This document shows positions 56,002-64,000 of a stretch of 64,000 bases of DNA, in pieces (positions within the stretch are counted from its first letter, which is position 1; the number at the start of each line of letters is the position of its first letter). The stretch spans positions 2,542,001 to 2,606,000 of the forward strand of contig NZ_CP014766.1 of NCBI RefSeq assembly GCF_001611675.1, given 5' to 3'. The notes under the pieces are model-generated. The model saw only the letters and a program-made list of their open reading frames with translations, was not told the DNA's origin and did no database searches. The position numbers and the translations under genes are program-made. The stretch comes from Pontibacter akesuensis. GTDB lineage: Bacteria; Bacteroidota; Bacteroidia; Cytophagales; Hymenobacteraceae.

Positions 56002-58473
56002 ATGAACAAATTTCTTATTGCCGTGGTAGCGATGCTGCTGCCGTTGCAACTGCTGGCTCAGTACCAACTGAGCGGACACGTGCGCAACGCCACCTCCAAA
56101 GAGGGCCTTGCAGGCGCAACTGTTGTGCTGGAGCGCACGCAAACAGGCACCACCTCGGGCACTAACGGCTCCTTCTCCTTCAACAACCTGCCAGCCGGCG
56201 CCTATACGTTAAAAGTGAGCTTTCTGGGCTTTGAGGAGCAACGCGTAAACGTAAACCTGCAGCAGGATACTGATCTGAACATTACGCTGCGGCCGAAGGC
56301 GCTGCAGGCAAGCGAGGTGGTGGTGCAGGCCACCCGTGCCGACGAAAGAACGGGCACCACCTTCACCAACGTGACCCGTGAGGAAATTGAGGAGCGCAAC
56401 TTTGGGCAGGACCTGCCTTACCTGCTGGAGCAGACGCCATCGGTGGTGGTAAACTCTGATGCGGGCGCAGGCGTGGGCTATACCGGCATCCGCATCCGGG
56501 GCTCCGACATCACACGCATTAACGTGACGGTAAACGGTATTCCGGTAAATGACTCTGAGAGCCACGGGGTGTTTTTTGTGAACATGCCTGATTTCGCCTC
56601 GTCGGTGCAGGACATACAGGTGCAGCGCGGTGTGGGCACCTCCACAAACGGGGCAGGTGCCTTTGGTGCAAGTATAAACATACAGACGGAGCGGGTGCGC
56701 CGCGAGGCCTACGCCGAAACCGACAACAGCTATGGCTCCTTCGACACCTGGAAAAACAACGTTCGCTTCGGTACTGGGCTGATTAACGGGAAATTCGCTT
56801 TCGACGGACGCCTGTCCCGGATTAAGTCAGACGGCTACATCGACCGTGCCTCCTCCGACCTGAAGTCGCTCTACTTCGCCGGAGGCTACTACGGTGATAA
56901 AACTACGGTGAAGTTCATTACCTTTTCGGGGCAGGAGCAAACGTACCAGGCCTGGTATGGCACCCCTGAGGCGCTGGTATACGGCAACGCGCAGGATCTG
57001 AAGGATTACATCGACCGCAACTACATTGAGGGCAGCGACCGCGAGAACCTGCTACGCTCCGGCCGCACCTACAACTACTACACCTACGACAACGAGACAG
57101 ACAACTACCAGCAGGACCACTACCAGCTGCACCTGTCGCATGACTTTGTGCCGGGATTAAGCTTTTCGGGTGCGTTGCATTATACTTACGGGCGCGGCTA
57201 TTATGAGCAGTTTCGTGCCGAGGATGACCTGGAGGACTATGGCCTGCCAAATGTGGAAATAGGCAGTGAAGTCATCTCCACATCAGACCTTATCCGCCGC
57301 CGCTGGCTCGACAATGATTTTTACGGCGCCACCTATGCCCTGCAGTACAACCCGAACCAGCGCCTGAATGCCACCCTGGGCGGTGCCTGGAACAGGTACG
57401 ACGGCAGCCACTTTGGTGAGATCATCTGGGCACGCTACGCCTCCACCTCCAACATCCGCGACAGGTACTACGACAACGACGGGCAAAAGACGGATTTCAA
57501 CATCTTCGCCAAAGCCAGCTACGGCCTTACAGACAAACTGAGCCTGTTCGGGGACCTGCAGCTGCGCACCGTGAAGTATGAATTCCTGGGTTTTGACAAC
57601 GACGGCGACAACATCACCCAAACGGCAGACTTTACCTTCTGGAACCCAAAAGCGGGCATTACTTACAGCCTGCAGCCGGAGCACCAGTTTTATACTTCTT
57701 TTGCGGTGGGTAACCGCGAGCCCGTGCGCGACGATTTTACCGAATCGACGCCTGAGAGCCGGCCGAAGCACGAGACGCTCCGCAATGTGGAGGCAGGCTA
57801 CCGCGGCATGTTTGGAGTGGGCGAGATTCTTGGGCAAGGTATAACGGCCGATGTGGAGGCGAATTACTTTTACATGAATTACCAGAACCAACTGGTGCTG
57901 ACGGGGCAGATCAACGATGTGGGCGCCTACACCCGTACTAACATTGACAAGAGCTACCGGCAGGGCGTTGAGTTTTCAGGTGCGCTGCGTTTAGGTACCA
58001 GTGCCAGCCTGCGCAGTAACATCTCCTTCAGCGAGAATAAAATTCAAGGCTTCAGCGAGTTCCTGGATGATTACGAAACCGGCGACCAAGTACGAACGGA
58101 TTTCCGCGAAACCACCATCGCCTTCTCACCTGACTGGGTTACTGCCACGCAGCTGGAGGTGGAGGTGCTGAAAGGGCTTCGTGCGGCGCTTATTTACAAA
58201 ACCGTAAGCCAGCAGTACCTGGACAACACCGAAAACGACAGTCGCGCCATACCTGCCTACCAGGTGGGGGATGTGCGCCTTCGCTACAACATCAAGTTTG
58301 AAAACGTACTGAAGGAGCTGGAACTGGGGCTATTGGTAAATAATGTGTTCAACGAGAAGTACGCGGCCAACGGCTATACCTACAGCTACATCTACGGTGA
58401 GCAGTATACCGAGAACTTCTACTACCCACAGGCCCTGCGCAACTTCCTGCTATCGGTAGGGCTTAAGTTTTAG
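56002..58473 (+). CDS. TonB-dependent receptor, likely for thiamine or a precursor
   Basis: Outer-membrane active transporter of 823 residues. Seen: a signal peptide (about 1-19, ending LLAQ), a carboxypeptidase-regulatory-like domain (about 20-100), a plug domain (about 110-225; FGQDLPYLLEQTPSVVV, IRIRGSDITRINVTVNGIPVND), and a long beta-barrel ending in the terminal strand LLSVGLKF. The TPP riboswitch directly upstream indicates repression when thiamine pyrophosphate is plentiful, and so a thiamine-type cargo. ATG 56002 is used; an in-frame ATG at 55951 would add 17 residues lacking signal-peptide character. Confidence 0.9.
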   Translation: MNKFLIAVVAMLLPLQLLAQYQLSGHVRNATSKEGLAGATVVLERTQTGTTSGTNGSFSFNNLPAGAYTLKVSFLGFEEQRVNVNLQQDTDLNITLRPKALQASEVVVQATRADERTGTTFTNVTREEIEERNFGQDLPYLLEQTPSVVVNSDAGAGVGYTGIRIRGSDITRINVTVNGIPVNDSESHGVFFVNMPDFASSVQDIQVQRGVGTSTNGAGAFGASINIQTERVRREAYAETDNSYGSFDTWKNNVRFGTGLINGKFAFDGRLSRIKSDGYIDRASSDLKSLYFAGGYYGDKTTVKFITFSGQEQTYQAWYGTPEALVYGNAQDLKDYIDRNYIEGSDRENLLRSGRTYNYYTYDNETDNYQQDHYQLHLSHDFVPGLSFSGALHYTYGRGYYEQFRAEDDLEDYGLPNVEIGSEVISTSDLIRRRWLDNDFYGATYALQYNPNQRLNATLGGAWNRYDGSHFGEIIWARYASTSNIRDRYYDNDGQKTDFNIFAKASYGLTDKLSLFGDLQLRTVKYEFLGFDNDGDNITQTADFTFWNPKAGITYSLQPEHQFYTSFAVGNREPVRDDFTESTPESRPKHETLRNVEAGYRGMFGVGEILGQGITADVEANYFYMNYQNQLVLTGQINDVGAYTRTNIDKSYRQGVEFSGALRLGTSASLRSNISFSENKIQGFSEFLDDYETGDQVRTDFRETTIAFSPDWVTATQLEVEVLKGLRAALIYKTVSQQYLDNTENDSRAIPAYQVGDVRLRYNIKFENVLKELELGLLVNNVFNEKYAANGYTYSYIYGEQYTENFYYPQALRNFLLSVGLKF

Positions 58474-58495
58474 AGGCAAGCAAATTATAAAAAAG

Positions 58496-58570
58496 TAACC
58501 CACCCCTGCCCCTCCAAGGAGGGGAATTATCAGCACGAGTAAAAATCCCCTCCCTGGAGGGGCAGGTTAA
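58496..58570. repeat. GC-rich palindromic repeat (CCCCTCC/GGAGGGG family), copy 3
   Basis: Opens with CCCACCCCTGCCCCTCC and closes with GGAGGGGCAGGTT after a CAGCACGAGT centre, which is also found in copy 1 (35.7 kb). Confidence 0.7.
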
Positions 58571-58582
58571 CGCATCTACATA

Positions 58583-58648
58583 AAGTATAAGGCATTTTAT
58601 ACTTACATTTTACAAAAGGCTCCGTCATCTGATGGAGTCTTTTGTTGT
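58583..58648 (+). terminator. AAGTATAA inverted pair followed by terminator hairpin
   Basis: AAGTATAA (58583-58590) and TTATACTT (58597-58604) form a small stem; a longer hairpin, ACAAAAGGCTCC paired with GGAGTCTTTTGT (58612-58645), follows. Together they probably end the TonB receptor transcript. Confidence 0.6.
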
Positions 58649-58724
58649 ATGGGCGGATGCACCTCCCGAAACAAAAGGCACGCAAAGTTATTCTACTGGG
58701 TGTACGGCATCTGCCCGAATATTT

Positions 58725-58732
58725 TATCTTTG
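58725..58732 (+). promoter_or_regulatory. -7 promoter element before glutaryl-CoA dehydrogenase
   Basis: TATCTTTG, 37 nt before the ATG. No good -33 TTG at the right spacing. Confidence 0.45.
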
Positions 58733-58769
58733 CGTAATACCCTTTTCCCAAAAAAACTAAACGAAAGCT

Positions 58770-59948
58770 ATGGCATACGAATCCGCAGGAGCCCCTGATT
58801 ACTACAACATCGACGACCTGCTAACCGAGGAACATAAACTTGTGCGCCAGTCTATGCGCGATTTTGTGAAGCGTGAGATCTCACCAAACATCGAGCAATG
58901 GGCACAGGAGGCGCATTTCCCTTCTGAAATTGTGAAGAAGTTTGGAGATGTGGGCGCCTTTGGCCCGACTATCCCGACGGAGTATGGCGGCGGTGGTCTC
59001 GACTACATCAGCTACGGCATTGTGATGCAGGAAATCGAGCGCGGTGACTCAGGCATGCGCTCCACGGCTTCGGTGCAGGGCTCATTGGTAATGTACCCGA
59101 TCTACAAGTATGGCTCGGAGGAGCAGCGCAAGAAGTTCCTGCCGAAGCTGGCGAGTGGCGAGTGGTTGGGCTGTTTCGGCCTGACCGAACCCGATCATGG
59201 CTCCAACCCCGGCGGCATGACCACCAACATAAAGGACATGGGCGACCATTACCTGCTGAATGGAGCCAAGATGTGGATCTCGAATTCACCGGAATGCCAG
59301 GTAGCGGTAGTATGGGCGAAGAATGAAGAAGGCCGCATCAAAGGGGTGATCGTGGAGCGCGGCATGGAGGGCTTCACCACGCCCGAGATACACGGCAAGT
59401 GGAGCCTGCGTGCCAGCACCACCGGCGAACTGGTGTTCGACAACGTGAAAGTGCCCAAGGAGAACCTGTTGCCAAACGTTGAGGGCCTGCGCGGGCCGCT
59501 CGGCTGCCTTGACTCCGCCCGCTACGGAATTTCCTGGGGAGCCATCGGTGCTGCCATCGACTGTTACGAGTCTGCGCTGAAGTATAGCCTGGAGCGTATC
59601 CAGTTCGACAAACCCATCGGCGCCTTCCAACTCACACAGAAGAAACTTGCCGAAATGCTGACCGAGATAACGAAGGCCCAGTTGCTGGCCTGGCGCCTCG
59701 GCACCCTGATGAACGACGGCAAAGCCACTACGCAGCAGATTTCCATGGCCAAGCGCAACAACGTGGACATGGCGCTGCACATTGCACGCGAGGCACGCCA
59801 GATCCACGGCGGCATGGGCATCACCGGCGAGTACCCGATCATGCGCCACATGATGAACCTCGAATCGGTGATCACCTACGAAGGCACCCACGACATTCAT
59901 CTGCTTATCACAGGCGCTGACATTACCGGGATCCAGGCGTTTAAATAA
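58770..59948 (+). CDS. gcdH: Glutaryl-CoA dehydrogenase
   Basis: FAD-dependent acyl-CoA dehydrogenase that oxidises and decarboxylates glutaryl-CoA to crotonyl-CoA, at the end of lysine and tryptophan breakdown. The whole protein matches the GCDH pattern rather than other acyl-CoA dehydrogenases: SGMRSTASVQGSLVMYPIYKYGSEEQ, LGCFGLTEPDHGSNPGGM, ARYGISWGAIGAA and the catalytic glutamate near residue 371 in TYEGTHDIH. 392 residues. It is alone, flanked by repeats. With the ALDH7 gene at 13.8 kb it suggests a lysine-degradation route. Confidence 0.92.
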   Translation: MAYESAGAPDYYNIDDLLTEEHKLVRQSMRDFVKREISPNIEQWAQEAHFPSEIVKKFGDVGAFGPTIPTEYGGGGLDYISYGIVMQEIERGDSGMRSTASVQGSLVMYPIYKYGSEEQRKKFLPKLASGEWLGCFGLTEPDHGSNPGGMTTNIKDMGDHYLLNGAKMWISNSPECQVAVVWAKNEEGRIKGVIVERGMEGFTTPEIHGKWSLRASTTGELVFDNVKVPKENLLPNVEGLRGPLGCLDSARYGISWGAIGAAIDCYESALKYSLERIQFDKPIGAFQLTQKKLAEMLTEITKAQLLAWRLGTLMNDGKATTQQISMAKRNNVDMALHIAREARQIHGGMGITGEYPIMRHMMNLESVITYEGTHDIHLLITGADITGIQAFK

Positions 59949-59998
59949 TCGTTGATCGTTATCTGTTGCTCGTTTTTCGGGTGGCGGAGTGAGGATAA

Positions 59999-60042
59999 AA
60001 GTATAAAAGAGGCAGCTGCGGGAGTGGCTGCCTTTTATACTT
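59999..60042 (+). terminator. Terminator after gcdH flanked by inverted AAGTATAAAAG
   Basis: AAGTATAAAAGAGGCAGC pairs with GCTGCCTTTTATACTT with a 2-nt bulge. The AAGTATA word forms both outer ends. Confidence 0.75.
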
Positions 60043-60112
60043 ATTTAGCATTCCTGCTTCTGGCGCAAGCGTGGGTTTGCCGAATAAACTTTTTCGAGGA
60101 GTAGCTGTAGTG

Positions 60113-60662
60113 AGCCTCTCACCCAGCCCTCTCCCCCAGAGGCGAGGGAACGCTGCTGTTGGTTTCGCCGAAGTATAGTTGCTGTTGTATTAACCCACCC
60201 CTGCCCCTCCGAGGAGGGGAATTTACCTCACTCCAACCCCCTCCTAAAAACAGGGGAGGGAGTGGTGGTGCTACTTTTACTCAAGTATAAGCGCTGTAGC
60301 AACTGCTGTTCAGCGGACAAGTCGCGACCTGTCCCTACAAAGGGAATTGTCTGGAGGAGTAAAACATCCCCCTACCCCCTTCAAAGGGGGACTTAGCCTT
60401 TATTGCATTGCAAAAGCAGTGGCTAGCTGAACCGATTCCAGTCCTTGGGTGGGGGTAGGGGCCCTCGAAAAAGAGCGCCTTTGGAGTTTTTCGGTCCCGC
60501 GGGAGCGGGATTGCGATGCGCCAGCGAGCAAAGAAAAGGGCCCGGCGCGATGCCCGAGGACGTGGCCTCGCTCATATAGGGCCCCTACCCCAGCCGTGAG
60601 CGCTCCAACGCCAAAGGTGGAACAATAGGTATTTGGGAGCTGGAGGATCAGCGGCAGCTATA
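60113..60662. repeat. Composite palindromic element, copy 2
   Basis: Same order of hairpins as copy 1 (48.4 kb): CCTCTCCC/GGCGAGGG, CCACCCCTGCCCCTCC/GGAGGGG (60188-60220), CCCCCTCC/GGGGAGGG, and a long inverted repeat with perfect 14-nt arms 60452-60465 and 60578-60591. The interior differs from copy 1 and holds its own TCCCGC/GCGGGA hairpin. Confidence 0.75.
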
Positions 60663-61063
60663 AAAGACAGCTTGATTCAGGTTACAGAATTGTAGCTATA
60701 CAAGTATGGCTGCAGCAGTCTACGGCATAAGCGGACGCTTGCGCCAGGTAATGTAACAAGTATAGCCGCGGCTATGCAAGTATGGCTTTTCAAGCCAGTC
60801 GGGTTACAAACTCATCATCACGTGTAGGGCTACGTAGCAACAGCCTGTCCATACTTTATACCTTACAGAACTAATTCTGTTTATCCTCTAATCCTGCAAA
60901 TCCTTATTGATATCAATTGCTAATTTGATTAGATTTATGCTTGCGAACTATAAAATAATTAGCAAAAAAGCGTAACTTCGTTTCTATAAATGGAGCCAAT
61001 CAGCGGCAAAAACTGTTATCTTTAAGAGCAGCAAAAGCGCTTTTAGGAAGAAGAAGTATACGT

Positions 61064-62110
61064 ATGAGAGAAGATTACCTGACTGGCGACAAAGAGCACT
61101 TAACGCCGGTTGAACGCGACATAGACAAGGCACTCCGCCCCCTCAGTTTCCACGATTTTGCGGGGCAGGACAAGGTGGTGGAGAACCTGAAGATATTTGT
61201 GCTGGCGGCCAAGCGCCGCGGTGAGGCGCTGGATCACGTGCTGCTGCACGGCCCTCCGGGATTGGGTAAAACGACGCTTTCGCACATCATCGCCTCTGAG
61301 CTGGATGCTGGCATCAAGATGACCTCTGGCCCGGTGCTGGACAAGCCAAGTGATTTGGCGGGCCTGCTCACCAACCTGGAGACGAACGATGTGCTGTTCA
61401 TCGACGAGATTCACCGCCTCAACCCGGTGGTGGAAGAGTACCTGTACTCGGCCATGGAGGATTACAAGATCGACATTATGCTCGACTCCGGTCCGAACGC
61501 CCGCTCGGTGCAAATCAGCCTGAACCCGTTTACGCTCATCGGCGCAACCACACGCTCAGGTTTGCTTACGGCCCCACTGCGTGCCCGCTTCAGCATTAAC
61601 TCGCGCCTGGAGTACTATGATGCCGAACTGTTGACTTCGATCGTAAAGCGCTCGTCGGCCTTGCTGGGTGCGCCTATACATGCGGATGCCGCGTTTGAAA
61701 TTGCCCGCCGCAGCCGTGGTACGCCCCGTATTGCCAACAACCTGCTGCGCCGCACCCGCGACTTCGCCCAGGTAAAAGGAGACGGCACGATTACCGTGGA
61801 GATTGCCAAGTTTGCCCTGAACGCGCTCGACGTAGACCAGAACGGCTTGGACGACATGGACAACCGTATCCTTACCACCATCATCGATAAATTTAAAGGC
61901 GGCCCTGTGGGGCTCTCTACCATCGCGACGGCTTGTGGCGAGGAGGCCGAAACGATTGAGGAAGTATACGAGCCCTTCCTGATTCAGGAAGGTTACATTA
62001 AGCGCACCTCGCGTGGCCGCGAGGCTACCGAGATGGCATACCGCCACCTGGGCAAGATACCGCCGCAGGAGATTGCCTCCGGTGGGCTCTTCAGCCAGCC
62101 CGGTGCCTAA
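61064..62110 (+). CDS. ruvB: Holliday junction branch migration helicase RuvB
   Basis: AAA+ motor that drives branch migration with RuvA. Seen: Walker [10 protein letters not shown] (63-71), Walker B FIDEIHRL (112-119), sensor 1 [19 protein letters not shown], arginine finger region [16 protein letters not shown], and the C-terminal winged helix with [14 protein letters not shown]. 348 residues. The ATG at 61064 is 4 nt after an AAGTATA word (61054). Confidence 0.97.
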   Translation: MREDYLTGDKEHLTPVERDIDKALRPLSFHDFAGQDKVVENLKIFVLAAKRRGEALDHVLLHGPPGLGKTTLSHIIASELDAGIKMTSGPVLDKPSDLAGLLTNLETNDVLFIDEIHRLNPVVEEYLYSAMEDYKIDIMLDSGPNARSVQISLNPFTLIGATTRSGLLTAPLRARFSINSRLEYYDAELLTSIVKRSSALLGAPIHADAAFEIARRSRGTPRIANNLLRRTRDFAQVKGDGTITVEIAKFALNALDVDQNGLDDMDNRILTTIIDKFKGGPVGLSTIATACGEEAETIEEVYEPFLIQEGYIKRTSRGREATEMAYRHLGKIPPQEIASGGLFSQPGA

Positions 62111-62134
62111 AGATAACTGTTTGTGATTTTTTCT

Positions 62135-62168
62135 AAAGAGCAGGCTTCGTGGCCTGCTCTTTTCTTTT
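62135..62168 (+). terminator. Terminator after ruvB
   Basis: Perfect 11-bp stem (62135-62145 with 62152-62162) followed by a T-rich tract. Confidence 0.8.
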
Positions 62169-62335
62169 GTTAGGACCTCGCTGCGAGCGTCTGTTACAAC
62201 ATAATGTAACAAACCGCTCCAACTTCTCCTAGTTCAAGAAAGGAAGTTGGTTACTGCTGCTGATCCCACTACATCCTCATTATCTCCCTAAAACCATCGG
62301 GTTGGATTTATTTTAACTTAATTTTGTTTCTCCTG

Positions 62336-62382
62336 AAGTATAAACAGCGGTTACAAGTATAAATTGAGCAAAGAGAAGTATA
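62336..62382 (+). repeat. Three AAGTATA words at about 20-nt spacing across the queG start
   Basis: AAGTATA begins at 62336, 62355 and 62376, all on + strand, spacings 19 and 21 nt, roughly two helical turns each. The third lies in codons 5-7 of queG. Confidence 0.7.
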
Positions 62383-63308
62383 CATACCTGATCAAGCAGA
62401 AGGCGCAGGAACTGGGCTTTATGTACTGCGGCATCTCCAAAGCGGATTTTCTGGAGGAGGAGGCGCCACGGCTGGAGCGCTGGCTCAACCAGAACATGCA
62501 CGGCCAGATGCACTACATGGAAAACCACTTCGATAAGCGCCTGGACCCGCGCCTGCTGGTGGATGGGGCCAAATCTGTGGTGTCGCTGTTGCTCAATTAT
62601 TACCCGGAAAAGGAAAACCAGCAGCAGGAGGAGGATACTTACAAAATATCCAAGTATGCCTATGGCACCGATTACCACTTCGTGATTAAAGACAAGCTGA
62701 AGACACTGCTGGCGTACATCAACGAAGAGATAGGGGAGGTTGGAGGCCGCTGCTTTGTGGATTCCGCGCCGGTGCTGGATAAGGCCTGGGCAAAGAAAAG
62801 CGGCTTGGGCTGGGTAGGCAAAAATTCAAACCTGATCACGCCGCAGGTAGGCAGCTTCTACTTTATAGCTGAGCTGATCATTAACCTGGAACTGGAATAC
62901 GACGGGCCGATAAAAGATTACTGCGGCTCCTGCACGCGCTGCCTCGATGCGTGCCCGACAGGTGCTATTACCGAACCCTATGTGGTGGACGGCAGCAAGT
63001 GCATCTCCTACTTCACCATTGAGCTGAAAGACCAACTGCCGCAGGAAATGAACGGGAAATTCGGAAATTGGGTGTTTGGCTGTGATATCTGCCAGGATGT
63101 GTGCCCGTGGAACCGTTTCAGCAAACCGCATCAGGAACCGGCTTTTGCGCCGCACCCCGATCTGAAGCACCTCAAAACCAGCGATTGGCAGGAGCTGACG
63201 CACGAAGTTTTCTCGCAGCTGTTCAGGAAATCAGCCGTGAAGCGGACAGGCTACAATGGCCTGCTGCGCAACATTCTGTTTGTGCAAGATAGCCCTGAAA
63301 AGGACTAG
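62364..63308 (+). CDS. queG: Epoxyqueuosine reductase
   Basis: Reduces epoxyqueuosine to queuosine in tRNA, with cobalamin and two 4Fe-4S clusters. Seen: the proton-donor Asp134 in [10 protein letters not shown], the first ferredoxin-like cluster [12 protein letters not shown] (Cys187, 190, 193, 197), and the second in [10 protein letters not shown] (about 240-248). 314 residues. The start is TTG at 62364: no ATG precedes the conserved N-terminus. Other queuosine genes are not in the window. Confidence 0.95.
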   Translation: MSKEKYTYLIKQKAQELGFMYCGISKADFLEEEAPRLERWLNQNMHGQMHYMENHFDKRLDPRLLVDGAKSVVSLLLNYYPEKENQQQEEDTYKISKYAYGTDYHFVIKDKLKTLLAYINEEIGEVGGRCFVDSAPVLDKAWAKKSGLGWVGKNSNLITPQVGSFYFIAELIINLELEYDGPIKDYCGSCTRCLDACPTGAITEPYVVDGSKCISYFTIELKDQLPQEMNGKFGNWVFGCDICQDVCPWNRFSKPHQEPAFAPHPDLKHLKTSDWQELTHEVFSQLFRKSAVKRTGYNGLLRNILFVQDSPEKD

Positions 63309-63309
63309 C

Positions 63310-63513
63310 CTATACTTTGGGTTTCAGAAACACCCTGTTCAGGATGAGCAGGTACATGCCCGAGAACTGTTCGTAGCACCAGTTTCTCAGTTGCTTTAGC
63401 TCGGCTCGCTCCAGCACTTTAAACGCTTTGCGCAATTCTTTTTCAAACAGCATCTTATCAAAGCTAACCTTCAATAAAATGGTTTTAACGTATTCCAGCA
63501 TTTCAATAAACAT
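63310..63513 (-). CDS. Small hypothetical protein, 67 aa
   Basis: Unknown. A basic, helical protein of 67 residues (or 63 from an internal Met), with LLKVSFDKMLFEKELRKAFKVL forming an amphipathic helix cut by no stop. It converges on queG, their ends nearly touching (1 nt). No signal peptide. Normal codon use; support is moderate. Confidence 0.5.
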   Translation of the reverse strand: MFIEMLEYVKTILLKVSFDKMLFEKELRKAFKVLERAELKQLRNWCYEQFSGMYLLILNRVFLKPKV

Positions 63514-63612
63514 GAATTGGTAATGTGTTTATTAATACGGATGATGAAGCTAAAAGTGTCGGAATATTTATAAAAAATCACTCAATAGCTTAAGTGTTAG
63601 AACGTTTGAAAA

Positions 63613-63652
63613 CAAAAAGGCCAGGAGTTGCAATCAAGCAGTTCCTGGCCTT
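63613..63652 (-). terminator. Terminator after the ferritin-like gene
   Basis: Ten-base-pair stem (63617-63626 with 63643-63652), then TTTTTG on the minus strand. Confidence 0.8.
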
Positions 63653-63677
63653 CTATAGTAGTATGAACAGTTATTCG

Positions 63678-64000
63678 CTATGCGATAAACAGCGTTGCAA
63701 TGTTCATTACCTGCTCCTTCGTAAGCGGCTCATCGAATGCCTCTGTAGCAGCATCAGTGGATACACCGTTGAACCCAGCGATGTTCACGCCTGCCTGCAT
63801 TGTCTCGGCTTCGCCCATGTATACTGCGTTGGCAGCAGCAGGAACCATTTCGCCTTCCGGTCCGCCCGTAATCCAGCCTTTCAGGCCGCGAATTCTACGC
63901 ACAATAGAGGCGTGGCGTGCCTCCACAGCATGGATCTGCAGCGCAGCTGTCAGTACAGCAGGGTTGCCTGCTAAGTTAGCAGCCTGTCCTTTGTAGGCAC
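63678..64000 (-). CDS. Ferritin-like domain protein (C-terminal part)
   Basis: The 3' part of a minus-strand gene cut by the right edge of the window. The visible 107 codons read on from the edge without a stop and contain LTAALQIHAVEARHASIVRR, a helix with ExxH-type iron ligands (EARH), typical of the ferritin-like families related to desiccation or stress proteins in Bacteroidota. The rest is GWITGGPEGEMVPAAANAVYMGE and a helical end. The gene start is outside the window. Confidence 0.75.
   Translation of the reverse strand, partial: AYKGQAANLAGNPAVLTAALQIHAVEARHASIVRRIRGLKGWITGGPEGEMVPAAANAVYMGEAETMQAGVNIAGFNGVSTDAATEAFDEPLTKEQVMNIATLFIA

Larger units (their letters stand above)
59949..61063. 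repeat. Repeat-rich, gene-free stretch of 1.1 kb
   Basis: Holds the terminator at 59999-60042, composite element copy 2 (60113-60662), a palindrome GGACA-GTCGCGAC-TGTCC (60315-60334), a CCCCCTACCCCC...GGGGGAC hairpin (about 60364-60391), several AAGTAT words (60170, 60285, 60702, 60756, 60778) and, at the end, the A/T-rich promoter region of ruvB. No credible gene. Confidence 0.7.

Noticed and set aside
58530..58751. 73-codon minus-strand frame
   Set aside because: Consists of repeat and terminator DNA with no family signal.
63594..63974. 126-codon + strand frame
   Set aside because: It is antisense to the terminator and the ferritin-like gene, which has the better motif.

Overview
The window looks like a chromosomal piece of a Bacteroidota bacterium of the Cytophagales, most like Pontibacter or another Hymenobacteraceae. 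Evidence: a protein with a type IX secretion C-terminal sorting domain, an 1124-residue SecA with the phylum's large insertion, a TPP riboswitch in front of a TonB-dependent receptor, promoters of the form TTG-N19/20-TAnnTTTG, and almost no Shine-Dalgarno sequences except one striking case before hsp20. Genus assignment is inference. Functions come from motifs and family knowledge; no searches were run.

Layout. 1-0.7 kb: AT-rich uracil-DNA-glycosylase-like gene. 0.8-15.4 kb: mostly + strand housekeeping genes (rRNA methyltransferase on -, dapF, two GNATs, secA, deoC, SPOR lipoprotein, M20 amidohydrolase, DUF2490-like protein, hsp20, htrA, ALDH7). 15.4-16.1 kb: gene-free stretch with a tight cluster of DnaA boxes, a possible replication origin or DnaA-binding locus. 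16.1-22.4 kb: ECF sigma factor, anti-sigma-like protein and DUF4097 protein, then a Rid protein, a membrane-anchored MutS-like ATPase, small unknowns and an XRE regulator. 22.5-25.2 kb (-): rplM-rpsI-rpsB-tsf. 25.4-28.0 kb (-): BlaR1/BlaI-type pair with a palindromic operator. 28.1-34.3 kb: quinone oxidoreductase, RluA, PhoB/PhoR-like pair, DUF3108 protein, recA. 34.5-40.9 kb: outer-membrane protein, GNAT, SDR, unknown, MoxR ATPase, SurA. 41.0-43.3 kb: lipoprotein parvulin with an inserted OmpA domain. 43.5-46.3 kb: complete partner-switching module. 46.7-48.1 kb: guaB. 48.9-58.5 kb: rhodanese, PnuC-like transporter, T9SS surface protein, NadR-like kinase, aldose epimerase, TPP riboswitch and TonB receptor. 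58.8-63.3 kb: glutaryl-CoA dehydrogenase, ruvB, queG. The right edge cuts a ferritin-like gene.

The strongest unexplained signal is a short word, AAGTATA (core AAGTAT, extended CAAGTATAAA), present at least 80 times on the two strands where about 5-8 would be expected. It is dense between genes, sits as inverted pairs on the outer ends of terminator hairpins or in their loops, and also lies inside coding sequence as Ser-Ile/Met or Lys-Tyr. It recalls DNA uptake sequences of other naturally competent bacteria, though other causes are possible. The window also carries several families of palindromic repeats, including a composite element of about 400-550 nt present twice (48.4 and 60.1 kb), and a perfect 39-bp inverted repeat with a GTAA loop at 50.4 kb.
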